Source: Psychrobacter sp. DAB_AL43B
Lineage (GTDB): Bacteria > Pseudomonadota > Gammaproteobacteria > Pseudomonadales > Moraxellaceae
Direction of reading: 5' to 3'
Assembly: GCF_900168255.1 (NCBI RefSeq)
Contig: NZ_LT799838.1
Span: 2,790,001-2,854,000 of the forward strand
Length of the DNA: 64,000 nucleotides
Below are positions 1-8,818 of this stretch, in pieces; positions within the stretch are counted from its first letter, which is position 1, and the number at the start of each line of letters is the position of its first letter. The notes beneath the pieces are model-generated. The model had not been told where the DNA came from. It worked only from the letters and a program-made list of their open reading frames with translations, and did no database searches. Position numbers and translations under genes: made by a program.

Positions 1-664
1 CTTGAATACCGCGATCTTGCAATTGACCGCCATACATAGGATGGACGACTTTTTCGATAAGCGAATCCTGCAACTGCTGACGTTGCTCAGCCGTTGTGGC
101 TGGCATGGCCAGACGAATGAGCAAGCTGTCTGCATCGTCATCACTAGTCATAGGAGCATGACCACGACCATCTTTTACATGGCACGATTGACAAGCAGCA
201 ACGTTAAATAATGCGCCAAGACCATCACGGCTATCCGTACTAGCAGGGGCAATCACCCACGGTTGTCGAAAAAACGCATTGCCAATAAAGAAAGATCCTT
301 TACGTGACGCGGTGATATTTGACGAAGGTTTGGAGTAACTCTCGCTACTTGTAATACTGATGCCAGTATCACCACCTTGCTTAATCTCTTGCGGATCAAA
401 GGTAGCGAGCTGCTGCATAGGCACACCAGCTAACGCTTCGATAGTCTGAGCGCGTTCAGAAGTTAATGCCTGAGATTGTGCGTTTTTTTGAGTTTTATTA
501 TCACTTTCAGCCGTATTATTAGCAACATCATCAGTCGGCTGACAGGCACTTATCGATAGTGCACATAGCATCCCTAACGATAGTTTTAATGGCGCAGTTT
601 TGTGGATAAAAGAAGCGTAAAACGAGGCGTATTGTTTAACTTTTAAGACATTGGTGATGGTCAT
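1..664 (-). CDS. Di-haem oxidoreductase-like lipoprotein (DUF1111 family), 3' part cut by window edge
   Basis: Reading leftward from an ATG at 662-664, an open frame runs off the window start (at least 221 codons). The first 40 residues form a lipoprotein signal with lipobox ISAC, so the protein is probably anchored in the outer membrane facing the periplasm. Around residue 150 is a CQSCH haem-binding motif, preceded by a segment of the type 'GNAFFRQPWV...DGLGALFN' that is typical of the DUF1111 'di-haem oxidoreductase' (DHOR) family of putative c-type cytochrome peroxidases. The second haem motif would lie beyond the edge. In many proteobacteria DHOR genes sit beside imelysin genes in iron-regulated clusters, as here. 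The actual substrate of the family is not established. Confidence 0.8.
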   Translation of the reverse strand, partial: MTITNVLKVKQYASFYASFIHKTAPLKLSLGMLCALSISACQPTDDVANNTAESDNKTQKNAQSQALTSERAQTIEALAGVPMQQLATFDPQEIKQGGDTGISITSSESYSKPSSNITASRKGSFFIGNAFFRQPWVIAPASTDSRDGLGALFNVAACQSCHVKDGRGHAPMTSDDDADSLLIRLAMPATTAEQRQQLQDSLIEKVVHPMYGGQLQDRGIQ

Positions 665-677
665 AGAGAGTACCTTA

Positions 678-692
678 GTTCTAGTATAGAAC
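678..692 (-). promoter_or_regulatory. Palindromic operator-like site overlapping a -10 of the DHOR gene
   Basis: GTTCTA-GTA-TAGAAC is a perfect 6-3-6 inverted repeat 14 bp upstream of the DHOR start codon. On the minus strand it contains TATACT, a good -10 hexamer. No convincing -35 is seen at 17 bp. A repressor site over the promoter is one reading; chance is another. Confidence 0.35.
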
Positions 693-778
693 CATTAAAA
701 TCGCGTGCTATAAAGTTCTTCACTTCTAGTCGATAAGTAACAGCTGCGCACTGACCTATCCGGCTATTTTAATACGCT

Positions 779-818
779 ATAAAAAAACACGCTGCCAACC
801 AAAATTGACAACGTGTTT
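779..818 (-). terminator. Intrinsic terminator of the imelysin gene
   Basis: On the minus strand a stem starting AAACACG and ending CGTGTTT, extended inward by G-U pairs, is followed by a run of seven T. It lies about 120 bp past the imelysin stop and before the DHOR gene, so DHOR probably needs its own promoter. Confidence 0.75.
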
Positions 819-841
819 ATTATACATAATTTACTTTCTTA

Positions 842-856
842 TGAAAATAATTCTCA
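842..856 (-). promoter_or_regulatory. Fur-box candidate between imelysin and DHOR genes
   Basis: On the minus strand TGAGAAT-T-ATTTTCA matches the 7-1-7 Fur consensus TGATAAT-N-ATTATCA at 12 of 14 positions. It supports iron repression of this cluster. The terminator at 779-818 lies between it and the DHOR start, so which transcript it controls is not clear. Confidence 0.6.
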
Positions 857-937
857 TTAACTTATAGCGACTTATCAGGCATTATAAATACATATATCTG
901 ATAATATTAAGTAATGATAATTTAAAACAATAATGAC

Positions 938-2392
938 TTAAAACTGTGAGCCTGCGTCTGCGTCTAGATTATCAATACCAACCGCTTTTGCTGCATTTTC
1001 AATACCAGCCGTCAGCTCTTGTAAACTGGTAATGCTGCTTTCAATCCAACCACGACGCTTATTTTGCTCCTCAGCAGAAATACCATGTTTACTTGCCTGT
1101 CCTACCGTCGCGATCATCTGATCAACCTTGATATTCTCTTTCTCGCCTTTTTCGACAATCACATTAAAGGTGGCTTCTACCTTTGCAAAATCAGCAGCTA
1201 GCTTATCAGCAGCTTCTTTGTTGCCCGTATCGATAAGGTAGTTCTTAACTCCATAACCGCCTACCGTTTTACCAGCGACTGTTTTATAACTACCATTAAA
1301 GACGTTTTGAATACCACGGGCATTATTGGCGTAGCTTAGATGGGTCAAGTCACTAAAGCACTCATGCTCATCTTCGGTAGAACCGGTGACAAAAGCCACT
1401 TGTATACGCTCAGAAGCAAGCTCACCCAGCGCTAAGCTCCCCATCTGATACATGATTTGGCGCAGACCATTCGTGTCTTTACGCGCCATCATATCACTAC
1501 GTAAGGTATTTTCACTGTCAGGTTGCCACTGCGCTTCCATCGCTGTTAGGTCGTCGACCAGCAGCTGAGTAGCCGCTTTTAAATATTGACCGCGGCGCTC
1601 ACAAATACTCGCGTCGGTATTTGCGCTACCACCACTGGTACATTCACCGTCGGTGGTCACGTAGTCGCTAACTGGGCGATTACCAGCACCTTCAGCAACG
1701 CCATTGGTGTCTTGACCCCATAACATAAACTCAATCGCATGATAACCAGTTGTCACATTGGCTTCACTACCGCCGATCTCATTCATTTCAGCTAATAACT
1801 CGGGGGTGATGATACTGCTATCTTGTTTGATACTACCGACTGTAATGCTATCACTATTGATGATATTGTCTTTACTGTTGTACTCGCCTGCATAGTCGTC
1901 AGTAACGTAGTCAATCAATGCCTCATCTAGTGGCCAAGCATTAACCTGTCCTTCCCAACCATCAATGCTACCAATCTCACGCTTATCATTGGCCGTCACA
2001 AAACCTTCATCAAATCGGAAGACTTCAGTCTGCGAGTACGGCTGGCGCGCGGCTTTATAAGCGGCCTTTGCTGCATCCAAATTGGCTTGTGTTGGGGTTT
2101 CTACATAGGTGTTCACCGCAGTCTGTAAAATCTTTGCGGTTTCCAAAGAGTCTTTGTATGCAGCATGCGCCATATCAGCATAACTAATAAGTAAACGATC
2201 CGTATGTGCTTGGTCAGCTGCTGATAAGGTTTTACTATTTGTATTCTTTGTCTCTTTTACTTCAGCTTGCGCATCCGTTGTAGCTGTCTCATCAGACTGT
2301 TTGCTACAACCTGATAGCATTAATATCCCTGCCAGTGCAGCAGCTAAAGTGGTCGGTAAAATTTTACGGCTTGTCACTGTAGTGATATTCAT
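938..2392 (-). CDS. Imelysin family (peptidase M75-like) iron-regulated lipoprotein
   Basis: 484 residues. The N-terminus carries a lipoprotein signal (lipobox LSGC at about residue 29) followed by an acidic Asp/Thr/Lys linker. The body matches the imelysin/IrpA fold: the family GxHxxE motif appears as GYHAIEF near residue 217, and a second conserved helical half follows (segment ASERIQVAF and later). Imelysin proteins are periplasmic, often Fur-repressed, and thought to take part in iron uptake or handling; proteolytic activity was described for some members but is not general. The start has AAGGA at good spacing. The gene has a Fur-box candidate about 190 bp upstream and its own terminator, and is followed by a DHOR gene, the usual partner of this family. 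Confidence 0.92.
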   Translation of the reverse strand: MNITTVTSRKILPTTLAAALAGILMLSGCSKQSDETATTDAQAEVKETKNTNSKTLSAADQAHTDRLLISYADMAHAAYKDSLETAKILQTAVNTYVETPTQANLDAAKAAYKAARQPYSQTEVFRFDEGFVTANDKREIGSIDGWEGQVNAWPLDEALIDYVTDDYAGEYNSKDNIINSDSITVGSIKQDSSIITPELLAEMNEIGGSEANVTTGYHAIEFMLWGQDTNGVAEGAGNRPVSDYVTTDGECTSGGSANTDASICERRGQYLKAATQLLVDDLTAMEAQWQPDSENTLRSDMMARKDTNGLRQIMYQMGSLALGELASERIQVAFVTGSTEDEHECFSDLTHLSYANNARGIQNVFNGSYKTVAGKTVGGYGVKNYLIDTGNKEAADKLAADFAKVEATFNVIVEKGEKENIKVDQMIATVGQASKHGISAEEQNKRRGWIESSITSLQELTAGIENAAKAVGIDNLDADAGSQF

Positions 2393-2577
2393 ATATGTCC
2401 TTGAAGGGCTGCACTAAAATAAGAAAGAAAGGGAAATAACAGAGATATTCAACATTGTTAGCAGTACCGCACATAAGCTAACTACGCTAGACGCTGGTTA
2501 ATAATCGTCCATTCCGTCATAAAATACGAACGGAATGTAAGTATCCAACAGTTGAATGATTGGGAATTATAATGTTA

Positions 2578-2594
2578 TTGATAACTATTATCAA
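2578..2594 (-). promoter_or_regulatory. Fur-box candidate upstream of the imelysin gene
   Basis: TTGATAA-CTA-TTATCAA is a perfect 7-3-7 palindrome. Read as 7-1-7 it matches the Fur consensus at 12 of 14 positions. It lies 186 bp upstream of the imelysin ATG in an AT-rich region, which fits control of a promoter with a longish leader. Confidence 0.65.
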
Positions 2595-2628
2595 ATATAA
2601 TTTGCTAATAAGTAGACAAAATTTAATC

Positions 2629-2654
2629 AAAAAAAAGGCCAGCTTTCGCCAACC
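2629..2654 (-). terminator. Intrinsic terminator of the OmpA-like lipoprotein gene
   Basis: On the minus strand GGTTGGC-GAAA-GCTGGCC forms a seven-pair stem (with G-U pairs) closed by a GAAA tetraloop and followed by eight T. It lies about 40 bp after the stop codon at 2693. Confidence 0.8.
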
Positions 2655-2692
2655 TTTTTATCTGAATCTTTATATTATCAATTTAATAATAA

Positions 2693-3346
2693 TTAACGAA
2701 CGCTATTTGGCGCATTAACCGTTAGCTCAACACGGCGGTTTTGCTGACGGCCATATTCACTGCTGTTATCAGCAACTGGACGAGACTCACCATAAGCGAC
2801 TACATTAATACGGCTAGATGATACGCCGCGTGCACTTAGGTAGTTAGCTACTGCATAAGCACGGTCACGTGATAATTTCATGTTATAAGAATCAGAACCT
2901 TTGCTATCAGTATGACCAGCGATGGTTACTGAGTTTTGGTTATACTCGTTCATCGTTGATGCAAGCTTATCAAGCGTTGGTTTAAATGAATTATTAAGGG
3001 TAGCGTCATCGAATGAGAAAGTGATGTTACCTGGCATGACTAGATCAATGTTACCGTTTGCATTTGGAGTCACTGTTACACCAGTACCAGCCATTTGCTG
3101 CTCAAGCTGTCTAGCTTGACGCTCCATGTAATAACCAACGCCAGCACCAAGTACACCGCCAATAGCGGCATCACGACCAGTCTTGTCGCCGCCAGTCGCT
3201 TTAGAGATAGCTGCGCCACCTGCCGCACCAGCTAGAGCGCCGATCGCAGATTTATTAAGACGCTGTTGTCCAGTGTTAGGATCCGTAGCACAGCCAGTAA
3301 GGGCCAAACCTGATGCTATTGCTGCAACCATTAATGTATTACGCAT
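2693..3346 (-). CDS. OmpA-family lipoprotein (YiaD-like, peptidoglycan-associated)
   Basis: 217 residues. The N-terminus is a lipoprotein signal with lipobox LTGC (Cys at about 19). Residues about 32-75 are Gly/Ala-rich with regular glycines (a glycine-zipper segment, as in YiaD/SlyB-type proteins). The C-terminal 110 residues form an OmpA/MotB peptidoglycan-binding domain: the motif GHTDSKGSDSYN and the R-x-x-x-V-x-x-Y-L helix, then NRRVEL near the end. It is expected to tether the outer membrane to the cell wall. The start is supported by GAGGAA. The gene is monocistronic, with a terminator downstream. Confidence 0.9.
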   Translation of the reverse strand: MRNTLMVAAIASGLALTGCATDPNTGQQRLNKSAIGALAGAAGGAAISKATGGDKTGRDAAIGGVLGAGVGYYMERQARQLEQQMAGTGVTVTPNANGNIDLVMPGNITFSFDDATLNNSFKPTLDKLASTMNEYNQNSVTIAGHTDSKGSDSYNMKLSRDRAYAVANYLSARGVSSSRINVVAYGESRPVADNSSEYGRQQNRRVELTVNAPNSVR

Positions 3347-3835
3347 AATATTTCCTCATAATTTTTAAAATAAGATAATAGATAAGTTGTGTTTTTTATG
3401 AAAATTGCTTATGACAAATATCACTTAGCAACATCGTTTAGTTGTCTATCTACACTTTTATTATTATGGCAATCCCATTCTAATTGTGTGTAATATTTTG
3501 TCACATCTATGTATGAGAAGTGCATAAGTGCTTACAGACAATCCTCTAGAAATCATTATTATTTGTTATTATAAGTCATGTTTACACTCGTACACTCTGA
3601 TTCTTTTCTGCTAAAATCATGCCGTAAAGTGGATAGCAAATGGATAATATACCTCATAAGAACAATATTTCACTATTTTGCTCTGATAGACCTTCAAAGA
3701 CTAGCGATGACCGTAAAAACAGTTGAATGCTAGAGTAGAAAGTAGAAATACTGGACTTATGTAGGTATATTAGAAGCAGCGATTGTAGAAAAACAGGCTT
3801 AATAGATTCATAAAACTAATATATAGGGATTGGAT
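3347..3835. other. Intergenic stretch, divergent promoter region
   Basis: 489 bp between the divergent OmpA-like and acyltransferase genes. It is AT-rich, must contain promoters for both, and shows no gene, RNA or repeat that I can support. Confidence 0.5.
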
Positions 3836-4804
3836 ATGCGATTTAACTCCACCATACAAAAAATACATAAGCGCACTCCTAAGCTGGGCAAAGCGCTCTC
3901 GTTAGCGACCGCCACAGGTGTTATCACGGCTAATAGTATTGCTGCCGGTATCCCTATCTGGTTGATGGGTGCCACCAAAGCCATCACTGGCTCACAGATT
4001 GCAGATAAGACAGTGATTGGCGTCACTAATTATTGGATTAATAGCAACAATGCTGTAATTGATAATATTTTGCCGGATAAAGACTGGCGCATTAGCCTGC
4101 CTGATGATGTGCATACGTATGGTAAATACTTGCTGCTTAGTAACCATCAATCATGGGTCGATACCAGTATCGTGCAATATATTAGTGAAAAGCGTTTGCC
4201 ATTAACGCGGTTTTTTACCAAGTTTGAGCTGATCTACATCCCTGTCATTGGTCAAGCCTTTTACTTTTTAGACTTCCCCATGATGCGTAGGCATTCTAAA
4301 GAAGCCATCGCCAAGAATCCGGCGCTGCAAGGCAAAGATATTGAAGAAGCAAAACGCGCTTGCGCACTATTAAAAAACAAACCATTTACTTTGCTAAACT
4401 ATTTAGAAGGTACCCGTTTTACACCCACTAAACGTGATAAGCAGCACTCACCTTATAAAAATTTATTAAAACCACGGGCGGGTGGTTTATCACTTGCTAT
4501 AAATGCGCTAGGTGATGATATTGATGGTATTTTGGATATGACCATTGTTTATCCTGATGGGGTGCCGACCTATGGCGATTTATGGAAAGGTAATATCAAA
4601 CGCCTCGGCGTCGATGTTCGCCATATCAAGATGCCAGACGCATTATTTGCTGCTATCCAAGATGGTGGTTATGAAAATGACGAGACTGTCAAAGCAAAAA
4701 TGTTTGATTGGGTAGAGCAAATTTGGCAGCAAAAAGACCAGCGCATTACGGATATGTTGGCTGAATTTAATGTGACACCTGAGCTTGAAAATCAAAGCAA
4801 TTAA
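3836..4804 (+). CDS. 1-acyl-sn-glycerol-3-phosphate acyltransferase-like protein (YihG/LPLAT family)
   Basis: 322 residues from the ATG at 3836; an in-frame TTG at 3830 is too close to the AGGGA ribosome site at 3825-3829. One hydrophobic segment lies near residues 20-45 (membrane anchor). Residues about 100-235 are the acyltransferase (PlsC/LPLAT) domain: motif I NHQSWVD (the catalytic HX4D), a middle block RFFTKFELIYIPVIG, and motif III YLEGTR. Closest in arrangement to E. coli YihG, an inner-membrane lysophosphatidic acid acyltransferase that diversifies membrane phospholipid chains. The gene stands alone between two intergenic gaps. Acyl-donor preference cannot be read from sequence. Confidence 0.85.
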   Translation: MRFNSTIQKIHKRTPKLGKALSLATATGVITANSIAAGIPIWLMGATKAITGSQIADKTVIGVTNYWINSNNAVIDNILPDKDWRISLPDDVHTYGKYLLLSNHQSWVDTSIVQYISEKRLPLTRFFTKFELIYIPVIGQAFYFLDFPMMRRHSKEAIAKNPALQGKDIEEAKRACALLKNKPFTLLNYLEGTRFTPTKRDKQHSPYKNLLKPRAGGLSLAINALGDDIDGILDMTIVYPDGVPTYGDLWKGNIKRLGVDVRHIKMPDALFAAIQDGGYENDETVKAKMFDWVEQIWQQKDQRITDMLAEFNVTPELENQSN

Positions 4805-4979
4805 AAATACTGATTTCGCATAAAAAGATAATTTGTAAAATATCAAATTATAATGGTTGATGGCTTGTTTTTTGGTGTTATTCATTGATAATGTGAATAA
4901 CCATTAAAACGCATTATTTATTTAGTAGTGATTGGCGTAAAGCCATTCATTGCTGATGCCATTTACTATTTAATAAGGT

Positions 4980-6101
4980 ATGACTGTGCCCGCCTCTTCT
5001 ACTACTAGCTCGCCTATAGAGCCAACGTCAGCGCTCAATCAGTCCTCAGCATACTCAGAGTCATCAGATAGCCTATTACCCCTATCACCGCAACCGAATC
5101 GCCCACAGCCAAATCGGTTGAAGCTGACTTATGATATTGTGATGATTATCGCGATCAGTATCGATCTATTACTGATTAGTATTGATACTATCTTGATGAG
5201 TGACTTTATTAGCGCCAATGTCGCAGGTTGGCTGTCACTTAGTAATGCTGTGTTATGGTATCAACATACGATACACGATTCCCTGCGTACTGCGGGTGGC
5301 TTTTTCACTATATTCTTAGTTATTGAGTTACTGCTACGCTGGGCAGTTGCCATTAAACAAAAGATATATTATCGCTGGTTCTTTTTCCCCTTTGTGCATT
5401 GGTATGAAGTGCTGGGTTGCTTTCCACAGCTACGAGCGCTACGTTTATTCCGAGCGGTGGTTATCGGGCGACGCCTACACCAGCTTGGCTATCAAGTCCT
5501 ACCGCAACCTTGGATCAATCGGATTAAATTCTATATCAATTTACTATTAGAAGAGCTGTCGGATCGCGTTGTTTTGACTACGATTGATAACTATCGGCAA
5601 CAATTGACCGATCCTAAGATGCAAAAGTCGTTGATTGATGCGACCTTTAATCGCAATCGCAATGAGATTGAAGCCGCGCTCCTCTCCTTACTACGCCAAG
5701 AGCTTGCACCAAAATTGCAAAACCTGAATAGCAACTCAGAAAATGGCAAAATGCTCGCCATTGATATCGGTAATGCAGTCGAAAATGCACTGGCGAATAC
5801 TCCAGAGCTGCACCGTTTGCTGCGCTTAATTCCAATAGCCGGTAAACTGATTGAAGGACAATTATTGAATATCGGTCATAATATTGGCGAAAATGTCGTC
5901 AATGCCCTCAATGAGTGTTTGCTCGACCCTGAGCGCATCGATACGCTAATGGTGGCAATTTCGCAGGGTGTCGCCCAACTTGATACTAATAATACTGAAC
6001 TTGAAAGTCTTATAGCCCGTGTCTTCTCTGAGAGCTTGTCAGAATTTGAATCAAATTTAAAAATACAACAATGGAAGAATAAAGACATACTTAACTTATA
6101 G
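4980..6101 (+). CDS. Membrane protein with a voltage-sensor-like four-helix module; function unknown
   Basis: 373 residues. After a 48-residue Ser/Pro-rich N-terminus come four hydrophobic segments: about 51-72 (with D52, D62, D69), about 103-124 (E116, R120), about 133-148, and about 151-167 with arginines at 152, 155, 158, 164 and 165. The pattern of acidic S1/S2 and an arginine-every-third-residue S4 resembles the S1-S4 region of voltage-gated cation channels. There is no S5-pore-S6 after it; residues 175-373 look soluble and helical. Homologous proteins may be annotated as 'ion transporter', but no transport function is shown. The start ATG at 4980 has only AAGG one base away, so initiation is uncertain. 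Monocistronic, upstream of minC. Confidence 0.6.
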   Translation: MTVPASSTTSSPIEPTSALNQSSAYSESSDSLLPLSPQPNRPQPNRLKLTYDIVMIIAISIDLLLISIDTILMSDFISANVAGWLSLSNAVLWYQHTIHDSLRTAGGFFTIFLVIELLLRWAVAIKQKIYYRWFFFPFVHWYEVLGCFPQLRALRLFRAVVIGRRLHQLGYQVLPQPWINRIKFYINLLLEELSDRVVLTTIDNYRQQLTDPKMQKSLIDATFNRNRNEIEAALLSLLRQELAPKLQNLNSNSENGKMLAIDIGNAVENALANTPELHRLLRLIPIAGKLIEGQLLNIGHNIGENVVNALNECLLDPERIDTLMVAISQGVAQLDTNNTELESLIARVFSESLSEFESNLKIQQWKNKDILNL

Positions 6102-6181
6102 AGCTATTTAAAGTAGCGACTTGATAATAAAAAACGGCACCGTGAATACAGCAACATGACCATCTTTTGAGGATTTATACT

Positions 6182-7078
6182 ATGACAATTTCAGACAATA
6201 ACCACCATGCCCTCGCCTCGACAACCACGCCAGCCTTAGCTTTTTATGGCAAAATGTTGACCTTTTCACGGTTGCAGTTTAGTACTGATGATTTTGCTGC
6301 CATTACAGCCCAGCTGCAAACAACGCTGAGTAATAAGACCAGTCATATCCCAGTATTGATTGATAGTGAGGTAGAGCAAGATTTATCGGCATTGGTAGAG
6401 CTACTTTGGTCTTGGGGCTTACAACCTATCGGCGTAGTGACAGGTCTGCTTGACGCACAAGCACGCGAATTACGATTGGCGATATTCCCAGCAGATGGCA
6501 AGCGTATTGAGCGCATTTTGCCCAGCAAAAAGGCCACGACTCAGTTGAGCCAAGTAGCTGCTACGACTACGGCAGCTATTGATAGTAATAGCGAGCCTAA
6601 AACCGCTACTGATAACACTGACTCAGTAAACGGTAATCAAACGCTTGAAACGGGCGAAACCACTGAAGCGGCTTTATCTGTAGAATCTGCAGAAACACTT
6701 ATTAGTGCTGAACATATTACCAGCCTCATCTATGATCAAATGCTGCGCTCAGGACAAAGCCTCAATCATGTCGGCGGCGATTTAATTTTGACCAATAGTG
6801 TCAATAGTGGCGCAGAAGCAATCACTGATAATAATTTACATGTATATGGTCGCGCCCAAGGACGCTTAGTCGCAGGTGCTACTGGCGATAAAGACGCGCG
6901 TATCTTCTGCCAAACATTTAACCCTTCTCTTGTTTCGGTAGCAGGTACGTATTGCTTACGCGACAATCTGCCTGAGCATATAATTGATAAATCAGTAGAG
7001 GTACGTTTTTTAGAAGGTCAAGGACTGGTATTTACTATAATAGATGAATCTCAGATTACTAAAGGCGTTAAACCGTAA
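6182..7078 (+). CDS. minC: Septum site-determining protein MinC
   Basis: 298 residues from the ATG at 6182, preceded by TGAGGA at proper distance; an upstream in-frame TTG at 6167 overlaps that site and is rejected. The N-terminal domain (about 10-115) contains the FtsZ-inhibiting fold (FYGKMLTFSRLQF, DLSALVELLWSWGLQPIGV). A variable Ser/Thr/Glu linker of about 65 residues follows, then the C-terminal beta-helix (about 180-298) with the MinD-binding motif RSGQ and the GGDLIL, HVYGRAQGRL repeats. MinC blocks Z-ring assembly near the poles when recruited by MinD. It is separated from minD by 378 bp, which is unusually far for this operon. Confidence 0.95.
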   Translation: MTISDNNHHALASTTTPALAFYGKMLTFSRLQFSTDDFAAITAQLQTTLSNKTSHIPVLIDSEVEQDLSALVELLWSWGLQPIGVVTGLLDAQARELRLAIFPADGKRIERILPSKKATTQLSQVAATTTAAIDSNSEPKTATDNTDSVNGNQTLETGETTEAALSVESAETLISAEHITSLIYDQMLRSGQSLNHVGGDLILTNSVNSGAEAITDNNLHVYGRAQGRLVAGATGDKDARIFCQTFNPSLVSVAGTYCLRDNLPEHIIDKSVEVRFLEGQGLVFTIIDESQITKGVKP

Positions 7079-7456
7079 ATACTTACTGACATAAATGTAC
7101 GTATAACCACCAAATGGTTAGATGCATGGCCTAATTCATATTGTAGCAAGTTTATTTAACAAAACTGCGCTATGATGAATCTGTGGCTCTGCCACTATTT
7201 ACCCCAACTGCAGTCGTCTATATATGACTAACAAAGCTAGCTTTATATACGAGTCCTTTTTAGGCTTTAGTTTTTAAGCTTTAATAGTGACTTGCTATAA
7301 GTTTTGCTATATTTATGCTAGGCTTACGCTCGCAGATAGTACATATACGGTATATGGACAACCAGTAAATATGCTACTTTATATATGTGCTGTTTTATAT
7401 AATAACTATCTCATCAACTCATAAATAATCTCATTAATTCATAGGAGTGTGCCATT
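7079..7456. other. Intergenic gap inside the minCDE locus
   Basis: 378 bp, AT-rich, without a recognisable gene. It contains plausible but weak promoter-like hexamers for minD (for example TTGCTA and TATGCT 16 bp apart around 7290-7320), suggesting that minDE can be transcribed separately from minC. This is inference. Confidence 0.4.
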
Positions 7457-8269
7457 GTGGCGAAGATTGTTGTAATCACTTCGGGTAAAGGCGGTGTGGG
7501 CAAAACCACGACCAGTGCGTCTTTTGCCGCCGGTTTAGCATTACGTGGCTATAAGACAGTTGTTATCGATTTTGATGTAGGCTTGCGTAATCTAGACTTG
7601 ATTATGGGCTGCGAAAATCGAATTGTTTATGACTTTGTCGACGTTATCAATGGTAATGCACGCCTATCACAAGCGCTTGTCAAAGATAAGCAGCTAGAAA
7701 ACCTATACATATTGCCTGCCAGTCAAACACGTGATAAAGACGCGTTAACAGACGAAGGTGTGGCAGAGGTTATGGAAGAGCTTTCTAAGCAATTTGACTA
7801 TATCATTTGCGACTCACCTGCTGGTATCGAACGCGGTGCTCAGCTAGCGATGTATCATGCGGATGAAGCTATCATTGTGACTAACCCTGAGATCTCTTCA
7901 GTACGTGACTCAGATCGGATCATTGGTATTTTGCAAAGCCAGACAAAAAAGGTGGCTGAAAACCAAGGGGCTGTACGTGAGCATCTCATCATTACCCGCT
8001 ATAATGCAGAGCGTGCAGCAGCTAACGAGATGATGGATATTGACACTATCTCAAACGACATCTTGAAAGTGCCTTTACTTGGCGTTGTTCCCGAAAGCCA
8101 CTCAGTGCTTGAGGCATCTAACCATGGTGAGCCCGTAATTCATTATACGGATTCTGTTGCTGGTCAGTGTTATGACGATATAGTCGCCCGTTTCTTAGGT
8201 GAAGAGCGTCCGCTACGTCATATTGATGCGAAGAAAAAGAGTCTATTACAGCGCTGGTTTGGGGGTTAA
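7457..8269 (+). CDS. minD: Septum site-determining ATPase MinD
   Basis: 270 residues, starting with GTG after an AGGAGTG ribosome site. It is a ParA/MinD-type ATPase: deviant Walker [11 protein letters not shown] at residues about 10-19, switch I region [10 protein letters not shown], and Walker B-like [10 protein letters not shown]. The C-terminus [12 protein letters not shown] is the amphipathic membrane-targeting sequence. MinD-ATP dimerises on the inner membrane, recruits MinC, and is released by MinE, producing pole-to-pole oscillation that places the septum at mid-cell. minE follows after 2 bp and is surely co-translated. Confidence 0.97.
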   Translation: MAKIVVITSGKGGVGKTTTSASFAAGLALRGYKTVVIDFDVGLRNLDLIMGCENRIVYDFVDVINGNARLSQALVKDKQLENLYILPASQTRDKDALTDEGVAEVMEELSKQFDYIICDSPAGIERGAQLAMYHADEAIIVTNPEISSVRDSDRIIGILQSQTKKVAENQGAVREHLIITRYNAERAAANEMMDIDTISNDILKVPLLGVVPESHSVLEASNHGEPVIHYTDSVAGQCYDDIVARFLGEERPLRHIDAKKKSLLQRWFGG

Positions 8270-8271
8270 TA

Positions 8272-8562
8272 ATGAGTAAGAAAAAAGGATTTTGGAGCAG
8301 TCTATTCGGCACGGATGACAACAGTAATTCAGGCAGCGCCAATATGGCAACTGAGCGTCTAAAGGTTATTGTTGCTAGCGAAAATCGCTTAAGCAATCGC
8401 TTGACCGCAGACCGTATCGAAAAAATGAAACGTGAGATACTAGAAGTGGTTAATAAGTATGTCAATGGCGTACAGATTGATGATGTCAATATCAATCATC
8501 GCTCTGAAGACAGCTTAGATGTGCTAGAGATGAATATTAATTTACCTGAGCATAAAAAATAA
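8272..8562 (+). CDS. minE: Cell division topological specificity factor MinE
   Basis: 96 residues, typical MinE length being 85-95. The N-terminal membrane-targeting and anti-MinCD region (GFWSSLFG, then [12 protein letters not shown]) is followed by the C-terminal dimerisation domain ([13 protein letters not shown], with VLEMNINLP at the end). MinE stimulates MinD ATPase and confines MinC inhibition to the poles. It starts 2 bp after minD; a strong terminator lies about 190 bp further, past a palindromic repeat element. Confidence 0.96.
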   Translation: MSKKKGFWSSLFGTDDNSNSGSANMATERLKVIVASENRLSNRLTADRIEKMKREILEVVNKYVNGVQIDDVNINHRSEDSLDVLEMNINLPEHKK

Positions 8563-8603
8563 TTCTATTGACGATTTAGTTGATCCACTTTTAAAAGAAT
8601 ACA

Positions 8604-8680
8604 GTGCTGCTGGGATTAGTTTTTTTGTAGCCTCTGTCTGCGTAGGCACAGCAAGCAAGAAAAACTCATCCCAGTAGCGC
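8604..8680. repeat. Palindromic intergenic repeat element, copy 1
   Basis: About 77 bp with imperfect terminal inverted repeats (GTGCTGCTGGGAT at one end, ATCCCAGTAGCGC at the other) and an inner segment AGCCTCTGTC...CACAGCAAGCAAG. The same architecture and much of the same sequence recurs at 55294-55367. It lies between minE and its terminator. The element resembles REP/MITE-like intergenic palindromes; the family name is unknown to me. Confidence 0.8.
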
Positions 8681-8755
8681 GTTATAATATTTGCACTTCT
8701 TTTATTTAGGACTGACTATCCAATAGATAGCTACACACTTTAATCGCTTATGAAG

Positions 8756-8790
8756 AAAAGCCCTAAGTATCCTATTTAGGGCTTTTTTTT
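8756..8790 (+). terminator. Intrinsic terminator of the min operon
   Basis: Stem AGCCCTAA / TTAGGGCT with a nine-base loop and eight T. It sits before the convergent cytochrome b561 gene. Confidence 0.85.
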
Positions 8791-8818
8791 GTGCATATTT
8801 TCTATTATCTAGCATTCG

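Noticed and set aside
2..211. Rightward 69-codon frame at the left edge
   Set aside because: Antisense to the DHOR gene, whose haem motif and lipobox make the leftward frame the real one.
8563..8818. tRNA or small RNA gene between minE and cytochrome b561
   Set aside because: The palindrome here matches the dispersed repeat at 55294-55367 and has no cloverleaf.
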